NCBI RefSeq assembly: GCF_019455385.1
Contig: NZ_JACOFR010000016.1
Span: 62,001 to 126,000 of the forward strand
Origin: Bradyrhizobium sp. BR 10289
GTDB taxonomy: Bacteria; Pseudomonadota; Alphaproteobacteria; Rhizobiales; Xanthobacteraceae
Direction: 5' to 3'
Length of the DNA: 64,000 bases
Part shown: positions 55,753 through 63,676 of the stretch, piece after piece
Layout: each line of letters starts with the position of its first letter
How positions within the stretch are numbered: position 1 is the stretch's first letter
Program-made: the position numbers and the translations under genes
The notes under the pieces: model-generated
What the model saw: only the letters and a program-made list of their open reading frames with translations
Database searches by the model: none
Told to the model about the DNA's origin: nothing

Positions 55753-56007
55753 TCAGAGGATGTCGATATGGATCGTGCCGGCCTGCACACCGCCGGAACG
55801 CGAGGCGAGCTTGCCGCGCAGCATCGACGCCGTCGTGTCGTCGAGCTGTACGCCAACGCTGCTCAGATACGCAACCGGGTCCTTGCTGACATCGCTGGCA
55901 AGGCCGAGCAGATCGGCGTGGGTGGTGAGTCCGGAAGGCGACTTCGCTTTGAGATCGTTACCTGACGCAAGAACTTTTTCGAGATCAATCGTGACGATGC
56001 GACCCAT
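55753..56007 (-). CDS. Putative RiPP precursor peptide
   Basis: 84 residues, starting MGRIVTIDLEKVLASGNDLK and ending SGGVQAGTIHIDIL. Strong ribosome site (AAGGGAG). Residues 30-70 look like a helical, acidic leader (ADLLGLASDV, YLSSVGVQLDDTTASMLRGK); a Ser-Gly-Gly at 71-73 is followed by a short hydrophobic C terminus with His80-Ile-Asp82. No signal peptide, no cysteine, no enzyme fold. It is directly upstream of three radical SAM genes and an HExxH gene, the standard position for a precursor. Not matched to any precursor family I know. Confidence 0.75.
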   Translation of the reverse strand: MGRIVTIDLEKVLASGNDLKAKSPSGLTTHADLLGLASDVSKDPVAYLSSVGVQLDDTTASMLRGKLASRSGGVQAGTIHIDIL

Positions 56008-56276
56008 GGCGCTTCTCCCTTAGGATGGACTAATGATCCATCAAACCAAAGGTTGTACAACGCCCTCAGATAGTCAAATTAAATCGATGCGCCCAAAGGC
56101 TGCGGAGTTGTACCGCCGTTCACACGCCGCGACACCGCACGCCCCAGATTGTTCCCCGCGCACCTCAATCTCTTTGACGGCCACCCCGCGGACTCTTGAT
56201 TTGAAGAGTTCCAATTTGCCAGACACATTGTGTCGCTGAGTCCGATCGGTGGATCGGACCAATCAGGGGACTTGCG

Positions 56277-56726
56277 ATGGCAAACCTAATAATCAACGGA
56301 AAAACACTTGCGCTTGACGTCGAGCCGGATACGCCGCTGCTCTGGGCGATCCGCGAGAATGCCGGCCTGACCGGCACCAAATATGGTTGCGGCATTGCAC
56401 AATGCGGCGCCTGCACGGTTCACATGGACGGCGTCGCCACCCGGTCCTGCGGGGTTTCGGTCGCCGAAGCCGAAGGCAAAAAGATCACGACGATCGAAGG
56501 GCTCGCTACCGGCAATACGCTGCACAAGGTGCAGCAGGCCTGGATCGCCCAGGACGTTCCGCAATGCGGCTATTGCCAGAGCGGCATGATCATGGCCGTG
56601 GCGGCGCTGCTCGCCGACAAGCCGAAGCCGACCGATGCCGATATCGACGAAGCCATCACCAATATCTGCCGCTGCGGCACCTTCCAGCAGGTGCGCGAAG
56701 CGATCCACACGATCGCAGCCGCGTAA
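56277..56726 (+). CDS. (2Fe-2S) subunit of a molybdenum hydroxylase (IorA type)
   Basis: 149 residues with two [2Fe-2S] clusters: plant-type GCGIAQCGACTVH plus a later Cys near SCGVSV, and CGYCQSGM with CRCGT. Transfers electrons from the molybdopterin subunit encoded 11 nt downstream. AGGGGA lies before the ATG. Similar to the small subunit of isoquinoline 1-oxidoreductase and aldehyde dehydrogenases. Divergent from the RiPP precursor gene. Confidence 0.93.
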   Translation: MANLIINGKTLALDVEPDTPLLWAIRENAGLTGTKYGCGIAQCGACTVHMDGVATRSCGVSVAEAEGKKITTIEGLATGNTLHKVQQAWIAQDVPQCGYCQSGMIMAVAALLADKPKPTDADIDEAITNICRCGTFQQVREAIHTIAAA

Positions 56727-56737
56727 GGAGCCGCCCC

Positions 56738-58924
56738 ATGAACAAGCACGTCTCTCCCAGGATGAACCGCCGCGCCTTCGTTATCGGCACCGCCGCAGTC
56801 GGCGCCGGCCTTGCGATCGGCCTCGACCTTCCCTTCGGCGGTCCCGCCGTGGTCCGCGCGGCCGATGGCTCGCCCGAGGTCAATGCCTGGGTCGTGGTCA
56901 GGCCTGACGACACTGTCGTGATCCGCATCGCCCGCTCGGAGATGGGCCAGGGCTCGCTCACCGGCCTTGCCCAGCTCGTCGCCGAGGAACTCGAATGCGA
57001 CTGGTCGAAGGTTACGACCGAATATCCGACCCCCGGCCAGAGCGTCGCCCGCAAGCGCGCCTGGGGCGATTTCTCCACCGGCGGCAGCCGCGGCATCCGC
57101 TCTTCACAGGACTATGTCCGCAAGGGTGGCGCCACCGCACGCGTGATGCTGATCGAGGCCGCCGCCAACGAGTGGAAGGTGCCGGCCTCCGAATGCACCG
57201 TCGCCAAGGGCGTCATCACCCACAAGGCATCGGGCAAGACGACGACTTACGGCAAGGTTGCCGAAGCCGCGGCGAAGCTGACGCCGCCGGCTGACGTCAA
57301 GTTGAAGGATCCCAAGGACTGGACCATCGCCGGCAAGGGCTTGCTGCGGCTCGACACCGCAGAGAAGACCAATGGCACCATGATCTACGGTATCGACGTC
57401 AAGCTGCCGGGCATGCTGAATGCCGCGATCAAGGACTGCCCGGTGTTCGGCGGCAAGCTGAAGAGCTATGACGAGGCCAAGATCACCGGCATGAAAGGCG
57501 TCAAGAAGGTCGTCAAGGTCGGCGACACCGCGGTCGCGGTCGTGGCCGACACCTGGTGGCACGCCAAGACCGCGCTCGACGCGCTGCCGATCGTCTGGGA
57601 CGAGGGCGAGAACGCAAAAGTCTCGAGTGAGTCGATTGCGAAGTGGCTGGCCGAAGGCCTCGACGATTCGCAGCCGGCCTATGTCGGCAACAAGAACGGT
57701 GACGTGAAGGCCGCAATCGCAGGCGCTGCGAAGAAGGTCGAGGCCGTCTACAACTACCCCTACCAGAACCACGCCACCATGGAGCCGATGAACGCCACCG
57801 CGCTCTACACGGCGGACAAATGCGAGGTCTGGTGCGGCACGCAGAACGGCGAAGCCGCCTTCGCTGCGGTGCTGGAGGCCTCAGGTCTGCCGGCCGAGAA
57901 GTGCGACGTGCACAAGGTGATGCCCGGCGGTGGCTTCGGCCGTCGCGGCCAGACCGACTATGTCCGCCAGGCCGTCATCATCGCCAAGGAGATGCCGGGC
58001 ACTCCGGTCAAGCTGCTGTGGTCGCGCGAAGAGGACATGGCGCACGGCCGCTATCACCCGATCACCCAGTGCAAGATGACCGGTGCGTTCGACGCCAACA
58101 ACAATCTAGTAGCGCTGCACTACCGCCTGTCCGGGCAGTCGATCCTGTTCTCGCTCCGCCCCGAAGCGCTGCAGAACGGCATGGATCCGGCGGCCTTTCA
58201 GGGCGTCGCCCAATCGGGCGAAGCCGCGATCGGCTATTCAGTGCCAAACCTCTTGGTCGAGCATGCGATGCGCAATCCGCACGTTCCGCCGGGCTTCTGG
58301 CGCGGCGTCAACGTCAATCACAACGCGATCTACATGGAATGTTTCATGGACGAGCTGGCCCATTCCGTGGGCCAGGACCCGCTCGAGTTCCGCCGCAAGC
58401 TGATGGGCAACCATCCCAAGCATCTGGCGGTGCTCAATGCCGTCGCCGAGAAGATCGGTTGGACCACGCCGGCGCCCAAGGGCGTCTATCGCGGCATTGC
58501 GCAGGTGATGGGCTATGGCAGCTATGTTGCCGGCGCCGCCGAGATCTCGGTGACCGACGGCAGCAAGATCAAGGTGCATCGCATCGTCGCTTCCACCGAT
58601 CCCGGCTACGTCGTCAACCCGGCGCAGGTGGAGCGGCAGATTGCGGGCTCCTTCGTCTATGGCCTCTCGGCGCTGTTCTACGGCGGCTGCACCGTCAAGG
58701 ACGGCAAGATCGAGCAAACCAACTTCGACACCTTCAACTCGATGCGCATCAATGAGATGCCGAAGGTGGAATCGGTGATGGTGCCGAGCGGCGGGTTCTG
58801 GGGCGGCGTCGGTGAGCCGACCATCGGCGTTGCGGCGCCGGCGGTGCTCAACGCCTATTTCGCGGCGACGGGCAAGCGGATCCGCTCGGTGCCGCTGCGT
58901 GACCAGAACATCACTTTCGCCTAG
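56738..58924 (+). CDS. Molybdopterin-binding subunit of a xanthine-dehydrogenase-family hydroxylase (IorB type)
   Basis: 728 residues from MNKHVSPRMNRRAFVIG, with a Tat signal (NRRAFVIGTAAVGAGLAIGL), so a periplasmic enzyme exported folded with its cofactor. Molybdenum-site regions: SEMGQGSLTGLAQLVAEEL, VMPGGGFGRRGQTDY, PPGFWRGVNVNHNAIYMECF and the late GGFWGGVGEPTIGVAAPAVLNA with the active Glu. AAGGAG precedes the ATG. Substrate unknown: aldehyde or N-heterocycle. Ends with a hairpin before soxF. Confidence 0.93.
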   Translation: MNKHVSPRMNRRAFVIGTAAVGAGLAIGLDLPFGGPAVVRAADGSPEVNAWVVVRPDDTVVIRIARSEMGQGSLTGLAQLVAEELECDWSKVTTEYPTPGQSVARKRAWGDFSTGGSRGIRSSQDYVRKGGATARVMLIEAAANEWKVPASECTVAKGVITHKASGKTTTYGKVAEAAAKLTPPADVKLKDPKDWTIAGKGLLRLDTAEKTNGTMIYGIDVKLPGMLNAAIKDCPVFGGKLKSYDEAKITGMKGVKKVVKVGDTAVAVVADTWWHAKTALDALPIVWDEGENAKVSSESIAKWLAEGLDDSQPAYVGNKNGDVKAAIAGAAKKVEAVYNYPYQNHATMEPMNATALYTADKCEVWCGTQNGEAAFAAVLEASGLPAEKCDVHKVMPGGGFGRRGQTDYVRQAVIIAKEMPGTPVKLLWSREEDMAHGRYHPITQCKMTGAFDANNNLVALHYRLSGQSILFSLRPEALQNGMDPAAFQGVAQSGEAAIGYSVPNLLVEHAMRNPHVPPGFWRGVNVNHNAIYMECFMDELAHSVGQDPLEFRRKLMGNHPKHLAVLNAVAEKIGWTTPAPKGVYRGIAQVMGYGSYVAGAAEISVTDGSKIKVHRIVASTDPGYVVNPAQVERQIAGSFVYGLSALFYGGCTVKDGKIEQTNFDTFNSMRINEMPKVESVMVPSGGFWGGVGEPTIGVAAPAVLNAYFAATGKRIRSVPLRDQNITFA

Positions 58925-58932
58925 AAGAAGCG

Positions 58933-58959
58933 CTGCGGCGGCCATGACGGCCGCCGCAG
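58933..58959 (+). terminator. Hairpin between the hydroxylase genes and soxF
   Basis: CTGCGGCGGCC and GGCCGCCGCAG form a perfect 11-bp stem with a 5-nt loop, followed by TATTCTTGT. Probably ends or attenuates the hydroxylase transcript; the T-run is poor. Confidence 0.55.
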
Positions 58960-58972
58960 TATTCTTGTCCGG

Positions 58973-60256
58973 ATGAGCCCGATGACTACGCGCCCGGTGA
59001 CACGGCGGAACGCCGTCCTCGGCCTCACCGCGGCAGCTGCAATGCTGGCGCGGCCATCGATCCTGCACGCGCAATCCACGGGCCGCATCGTCGTGGTCGG
59101 CGGCAGTTTCGGCGGCGCCGCTTGCGCCCGCGCGCTGAAGCGTGCGCAGGCGGACCTGCAAATCATCCTGATCGAGCCCAATGCGGTCTTCACCTCCTGC
59201 CCCTTCAGCAACGAGGTGATCGCGGGCCTGCGCGAGATCGAGGCGCAGCAGTTCGGCTACGACAAGCTCGCCGCCGAAGGGGTCACCGTGATCGGCGAAG
59301 CCGTGACGGCGATCGATCCGCAGCGGCGCAGCGTCATGACAACCGATGGCGTCGCGCTGCCCTATGACCGGCTCGTGCTCTCGCCCGGCATCGATTTCCA
59401 TTTCGAGGCGCTACCCGGCTATGACGAGGTCGCATCGGAAAAGATGCCGCACGCCTGGAAGGCCGGCGCGCAGACGCTGCTGCTGCGCCGGCAATTGGAG
59501 GCAATGGACGACGGCGGCACCGTCGCCATCGCCATTCCTGCCAATCCCTCGCGTTGTCCGCCGGCGCCTTACGAACGTGCCAGCCTGATCGCGCATTACC
59601 TGAAAGCGAAGAAGCCGCGCTCGAAGGTGCTCGTGCTCGATGCCAAGGACAGCTTCTCCCAACAGCGCCTGTTCGAGAAGGCGTGGAAGGAGCTCTATGG
59701 CGACATGATCGAGCGCATCGCGCTGTCGCAGGGCGGCCGCGTCACCTCGGTCGATGCTTCGACAAGGACCATCGTCACCGAGTTCGGCAATTACACGCCT
59801 GACGTCGCCAACGTCATCCCACCGCAACGCGCCGGGCGCATTGCCGAGATCGCGGGCGCTGCGGATGCGACCGGTTGGTGTCCGATCGATCCCGTGAGCT
59901 TCGAATCGAAGCTCGCTCCGAACATTCACGTCATCGGCGACGCCTGCCTCGGGGGCGGCATTCCCAAGTCAGCCGCGGCCGCGAGCGCGCAAGGCAAGGC
60001 CTGCGCCGCGGCGATCGTCAACCTGCTCGCGGGCCGCGCACCGGAGACGCCGCGGCTGAGCGGTGTCTGCTACAACACCGTCGCGCCCGGCTATGGCTTT
60101 TCGCTTGCCGGCAACTACCAGCCGAAAGGCGACATCTTCGCCGAGGTCGAGGGCGGCGCGACCAGCCCTGTCGATGCCCCGCGCGAGTTGCGGGTCCGCG
60201 AGGCGGCGGAAGCCGAGCGCTGGTTTCAGACCATCACGGCAGACACCTTTGGCTAG
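58973..60256 (+). CDS. soxF: Flavocytochrome-c-type sulfide dehydrogenase flavoprotein (SoxF)
   Basis: 427 residues, with a Tat-like signal (VTRRNAVLGLTAAAAMLA). FAD dinucleotide motif IVVVGGSFGGAACARALKRA, a redox Cys in FTSCPFSNEV, YDRLVLSPGIDFHFE, and Cys in NPSRCPPAPYERA, the pattern of the sulfide-dehydrogenase flavoprotein (FccB). It oxidises sulfide or assists the Sox system in the periplasm. Followed by soxX with overlapping ends. Confidence 0.9.
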   Translation: MSPMTTRPVTRRNAVLGLTAAAAMLARPSILHAQSTGRIVVVGGSFGGAACARALKRAQADLQIILIEPNAVFTSCPFSNEVIAGLREIEAQQFGYDKLAAEGVTVIGEAVTAIDPQRRSVMTTDGVALPYDRLVLSPGIDFHFEALPGYDEVASEKMPHAWKAGAQTLLLRRQLEAMDDGGTVAIAIPANPSRCPPAPYERASLIAHYLKAKKPRSKVLVLDAKDSFSQQRLFEKAWKELYGDMIERIALSQGGRVTSVDASTRTIVTEFGNYTPDVANVIPPQRAGRIAEIAGAADATGWCPIDPVSFESKLAPNIHVIGDACLGGGIPKSAAAASAQGKACAAAIVNLLAGRAPETPRLSGVCYNTVAPGYGFSLAGNYQPKGDIFAEVEGGATSPVDAPRELRVREAAEAERWFQTITADTFG

Positions 60257-60701
60257 GGCACTCCTCCATATCGCGGCGCTGATCGCCGCCACTCTCGTGC
60301 TGGCCTGTGACGCCAGAGCGGAAGGGCTCGTGCCGTACAAGATCATCGGTGACACCATCCCGCAGCCGCTGACGGGGACGCCAGGCGATCCCGCGCGTGG
60401 ACGCGAACTGGTGCTGGCGCGCACCACGACCTGCATCCTGTGCCATTCCGGTCCGTTCCCGGAGGCGCGGTTCCAGGGTGACCTTGCGCCCAACCTCTCG
60501 GGCACCGGGAACTGGTGGTCGGCGGGCCAGTTGCGGCTGCGGCTGGTCGATGCCTCGCGCTTCAATCCACAGACCATCATGCCGTCCTATTATCGCAATG
60601 ACGGGCTGGTCCGGGTGGGACGCAATTTTGCCGGCAAGCCGATATTATCCGCCGCGGAGATCGAGGACATCGTGGCCTTTCTTGTCACGCTTCGGGACTA
60701 G
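60249..60701 (+). CDS. soxX: Sulfur oxidation cytochrome SoxX
   Basis: About 150 residues with a signal sequence (LLHIAALIAATLVLACDARA) and one haem c site CILCH at residues 62-66; IMPSYYRN supplies the Met axial ligand region. A TTG start at 60249 overlaps the soxF stop; no ATG is available in the early frame, so the start is uncertain and translation may be coupled. SoxAX attaches sulfur substrates to SoxY. Confidence 0.85.
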   Translation: MARALLHIAALIAATLVLACDARAEGLVPYKIIGDTIPQPLTGTPGDPARGRELVLARTTTCILCHSGPFPEARFQGDLAPNLSGTGNWWSAGQLRLRLVDASRFNPQTIMPSYYRNDGLVRVGRNFAGKPILSAAEIEDIVAFLVTLRD

Positions 60702-60709
60702 GACTGTTC

Positions 60710-61177
60710 ATGCGGACCACACGACGACAATTCCTGAGCCTTGCCGGTGGCGTGACGGTCGCCGGAACGATCCCGATCGTGACGCTGCGGCCGCTGCGGG
60801 CAACGCCCACGATGCTCAACACCGCCATCCGCAATGTCGTCGGCGAGGCGCAAATCCGCACCGGCAAGGTCAAGCTCGACATTCCGCCGCTGGTCGAGAA
60901 CGGCAACACCGTGCCGATGACGGTGAGCGTCGCCAGCCCGATGATGGCGAGCGACTACGTCAAGAGCATCCACGTCTTCAACGAGAAGAACCCGCAGCCG
61001 AACATCGGCAATTTCTATCTCACCCCCTCCTCCGGACGCGCCCAGGTCTCGACGAGGGTCCGGCTCGCCGACACCCAGAAGGTGGTCGCGATCGCACGTC
61101 TGTCCGATGATACGTTCTGGCAGGTCGCAGCCGAAATCGTAGTGACGCTGGCCGCCTGCACCGAGGAGATGAACTGA
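60710..61177 (+). CDS. soxY: SoxY-like sulfur carrier with altered C terminus
   Basis: 155 residues with a Tat signal (TTRRQFLSLAGGVTVAG) and an Ig-like SoxY domain (GKVKLDIPPLVENGNTVPMTVSV). SoxY normally ends GGCGG, the swinging arm that carries sulfur; here the end reads LAACTEEMN. The only cysteine is at 151, so a carrier thiol exists but without the flexible glycines. soxZ overlaps its stop by one base. Confidence 0.85.
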   Translation: MRTTRRQFLSLAGGVTVAGTIPIVTLRPLRATPTMLNTAIRNVVGEAQIRTGKVKLDIPPLVENGNTVPMTVSVASPMMASDYVKSIHVFNEKNPQPNIGNFYLTPSSGRAQVSTRVRLADTQKVVAIARLSDDTFWQVAAEIVVTLAACTEEMN

Positions 61178-61494
61178 TGGCCGCGCTCATCAACGTTCCC
61201 TCGAAGGCCCGGCGTGGCGAAGTCATCGAGATCCGCACGCTGACCTCGCACATCATGGAAACCGGCTTCCGCCACACCGCGGACGGGGCACTCGTGCCGC
61301 GCGACATCATCACGAGCTTTACCTGCCGCTACAACGGCACCGAGATCTTTCGCGCCGACTTGTTTCCGGCAATCGCCGCGAACCCGTACCTTTCGTTCTT
61401 CACGGTCGCGAAGGAGAGCGGCAAGTTCGAGTTCGAATGGACCGGCGACAACGGCTATTCGTCCACCGCCTCGGCCTCGATCACGGTCGAATGA
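61177..61494 (+). CDS. soxZ: SoxZ, partner of SoxY
   Basis: 105 residues, no signal peptide (exported with SoxY through its Tat signal). Conserved PSKARRGEVIEIRTLTSHIMETGFRH and FRADLFPAIAANPYLSFF. It forms the SoxYZ heterodimer. Starts inside the soxY stop (TGATG) and ends overlapping soxA. Confidence 0.92.
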   Translation: MAALINVPSKARRGEVIEIRTLTSHIMETGFRHTADGALVPRDIITSFTCRYNGTEIFRADLFPAIAANPYLSFFTVAKESGKFEFEWTGDNGYSSTASASITVE

Positions 61495-62270
61495 GTTCTT
61501 GGCGTGCGATATTGGTGACCGCGCTCGTCGCCACGGCGCCTGCCCTGCGCGCCGGCGAGATCCCGTCCGATGCGCGCCGCTCCGGCTACACCTTCATGGG
61601 TCCGGACACGCGCGCGATGCAGGATGACGACACCGCCAATCCGGGCATGCTGTTCGTGCTCGACGGCGAGGCGATGTGGGGCAAGAAGACCGGCACTGCC
61701 GGGAAGGCGTGCGCGGATTGCCATGGCGACGCGCGCAGCAGCATGAAGGGCGTCGCGGCGCGCTATCCCGCCTTCGACAAGGCGACGGCACGCCCCGTCA
61801 CGCTCGACCAGCGCATCAATCTCTGCCGCGTCAATCACCAGCAGGCCACTCCGCTCCCGTATGAGAGCCGCGACCTCCTCGCCCTCTCCGCCTTCGTCGC
61901 TCACCAGTCGCGCGGTGTCGCGATCACCGTCGGCGACGATCCGGAGCTGAAACCTTTCGTCGCGCAAGGCCGCGACCTTTTCATGCAGCGTGAGGGCCAG
62001 CTCAACCTTGCTTGCACCAATTGCCACGATGACAACTTCGACAAGCGTCTTGCGGGCTCACCGATCACGCAGGCGCAGCCGACCGGCTATCCCCTGTACC
62101 GGCTGGAATGGCAGACGCTGGGGTCGCTGGAGCGGCGCTTGCGCAGCTGCATGACCGGCGTTCGCGCCCAGGCCTATGATTATGGCGCGCCGGAGATGGT
62201 CGCGCTCCAGCTCTATCTGATGTCGCGGGCGCGCGGCCTGCCGATGGAAACACCCGCCGTGCGGCCCTGA
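61491..62270 (+). CDS. soxA: Sulfur oxidation dihaem cytochrome SoxA
   Basis: 259 residues from MSSWRAILVT (ATGA overlap with soxZ). Signal peptide cleaved near LRAGE. Two haem c sites, CADCH at 74-78 and CTNCH at 175-179, with the cysteine persulfide ligand region LERRLRSCMTGVRA (Cys220). It joins SoxX to couple thiosulfate to SoxYZ. soxB and soxCD are not present in the 1.7 kb that follow. Confidence 0.92.
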   Translation: MSSWRAILVTALVATAPALRAGEIPSDARRSGYTFMGPDTRAMQDDDTANPGMLFVLDGEAMWGKKTGTAGKACADCHGDARSSMKGVAARYPAFDKATARPVTLDQRINLCRVNHQQATPLPYESRDLLALSAFVAHQSRGVAITVGDDPELKPFVAQGRDLFMQREGQLNLACTNCHDDNFDKRLAGSPITQAQPTGYPLYRLEWQTLGSLERRLRSCMTGVRAQAYDYGAPEMVALQLYLMSRARGLPMETPAVRP

Positions 62271-62353
62271 TCGGCGCGAATTAGGACTAGGCAGACGCGG
62301 CGCGGTCGCTAGTATCCCTCCCAAAGAAAATGAGTCACAGGGAGGAATTACAA

Positions 62354-63676
62354 GTGGTCAGCCACAACATCTCGCGTCGTACGCTCTTGACCGGCACCGC
62401 TGCAGCCGGCGCACTCAGCCTGACGGGACTGCCGGCACGCGCGGACATCAACTGGAAGAAATATTCCGGGACCAAGCTGGAGGTGATCCTCGCCAAGGGA
62501 CCCCGCGGCGACAATTTGCAAAAATACATCAAGGAATTCACCGAACTCTCGGGCATCCAGGTGGAATCCGAGCAGATCCCCGAGCAGCAGCAGCGACAGA
62601 AAGTAGTGATCGAGCTGACCTCGGGCCGGCCGAGCTTCGACGTCGTTCACATCAGCTATCACGTGCAGAAGCGGCAGTTCGAGAAAGCCGGCTGGCTCGC
62701 CGATATGACGCCCTACCTGAAGGATCCGACACTGACCCCGCCGGACCTCGTCGAGAGCGATTTTTCGGCCGCGGGCCTGCAATACGCCAGGAACGACAAG
62801 GGCCAGATGCTATCGCTGCCGTGGTCGGTCGACTATTTCATCCTCTACTACAACAAGGAGCTGTTCCAGAAGAAGGGCGTCGAGGTCCCGAAAACGCTGG
62901 AGGAAATGGCCGTTGCCGCCGAGAAGCTCACCGATCCCAAGGAAGGCGTCTATGGCTTCGTCGGCCGGGGTTTGCGCAACGCCAACATGGCGATGTGGAC
63001 CAACTTCTATCTGAACTATGGCGGCGAATTCCTCGACGCCAAGGGCAACATCCTGAGTGATGGTCCGGAGGCGATCGAAGCCACCAAGCTCTATCAGCGG
63101 CTGCTGACCAAATCTGCCCCTCCGGGCGTCGCCGGCTTCAACTGGATGGAGTCGATGGCCTCGTTCACGCAAGGCCGGGCAGCAATGTGGATCGATGCCG
63201 ACGGCTGGGCACCACCGCTGGAAGACCCGGCCGCCTCCCGCGTCGTCGGCAAGGTCGGCTACACTCGGGTGCCGGCGGGACCTAAAGGCCAGTTCTCCTC
63301 GACCTATGGCGACGGCATCGGCATTGCCGCGGCGAGCAAGAACAAGGAAGCCGCCTACCTGCTCTGCCAATGGGTGGCCTCGAAGGGACAGGGCACGCGC
63401 CTGCTCCAGGCCGGCGGCGGCGTGCCGTTCCGCAACTCCATCGTCGATGATCCCGAAGTCGCCAAGGGCGTCAAGACCAAGGAGTGGCTGCAATCGGTCA
63501 TCGACTCCGCAAAGATCTCCAAGCTCGGCCTGCCCGTCATCATCCCGGTCGCCGAGTACCGCGACACCGTCGGTGCAGCCCTCACCGCGACCTTGTCCGG
63601 CGCCGATCCCGCAACGGAATTGAAGAAAGCACATGAGCAATTCCGGCCGATCCTGGAGCGCAGCGAAAAAGCGTGA
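62354..63676 (+). CDS. Sugar-type ABC transporter substrate-binding protein
   Basis: 440 residues from GTG 62354, which has GGAGG 8 nt upstream (an ATG at 62330 is also in frame but lies before that ribosome site). Tat-like signal (SRRTLLTGTAAAGALSLTGL). Family 1 (MalE/UgpB-like) features: YIKEFTELSGIQVESEQIPEQQQRQKVVIELTSGRPSFDVV, LPWSVDYFILYYNKELFQKKGVEVPKTLEEM, FTQGRAAMWID. The permease gene overlaps its stop by 4 nt. The sugar is unknown. Confidence 0.9.
   Translation: MVSHNISRRTLLTGTAAAGALSLTGLPARADINWKKYSGTKLEVILAKGPRGDNLQKYIKEFTELSGIQVESEQIPEQQQRQKVVIELTSGRPSFDVVHISYHVQKRQFEKAGWLADMTPYLKDPTLTPPDLVESDFSAAGLQYARNDKGQMLSLPWSVDYFILYYNKELFQKKGVEVPKTLEEMAVAAEKLTDPKEGVYGFVGRGLRNANMAMWTNFYLNYGGEFLDAKGNILSDGPEAIEATKLYQRLLTKSAPPGVAGFNWMESMASFTQGRAAMWIDADGWAPPLEDPAASRVVGKVGYTRVPAGPKGQFSSTYGDGIGIAAASKNKEAAYLLCQWVASKGQGTRLLQAGGGVPFRNSIVDDPEVAKGVKTKEWLQSVIDSAKISKLGLPVIIPVAEYRDTVGAALTATLSGADPATELKKAHEQFRPILERSEKA

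Noticed and set aside
56033..56239. 68-residue open frame in the divergent promoter region as a second peptide precursor
   Set aside because: No ribosome site, proline/threonine-rich random composition, and it overlaps the promoters of both flanking operons.
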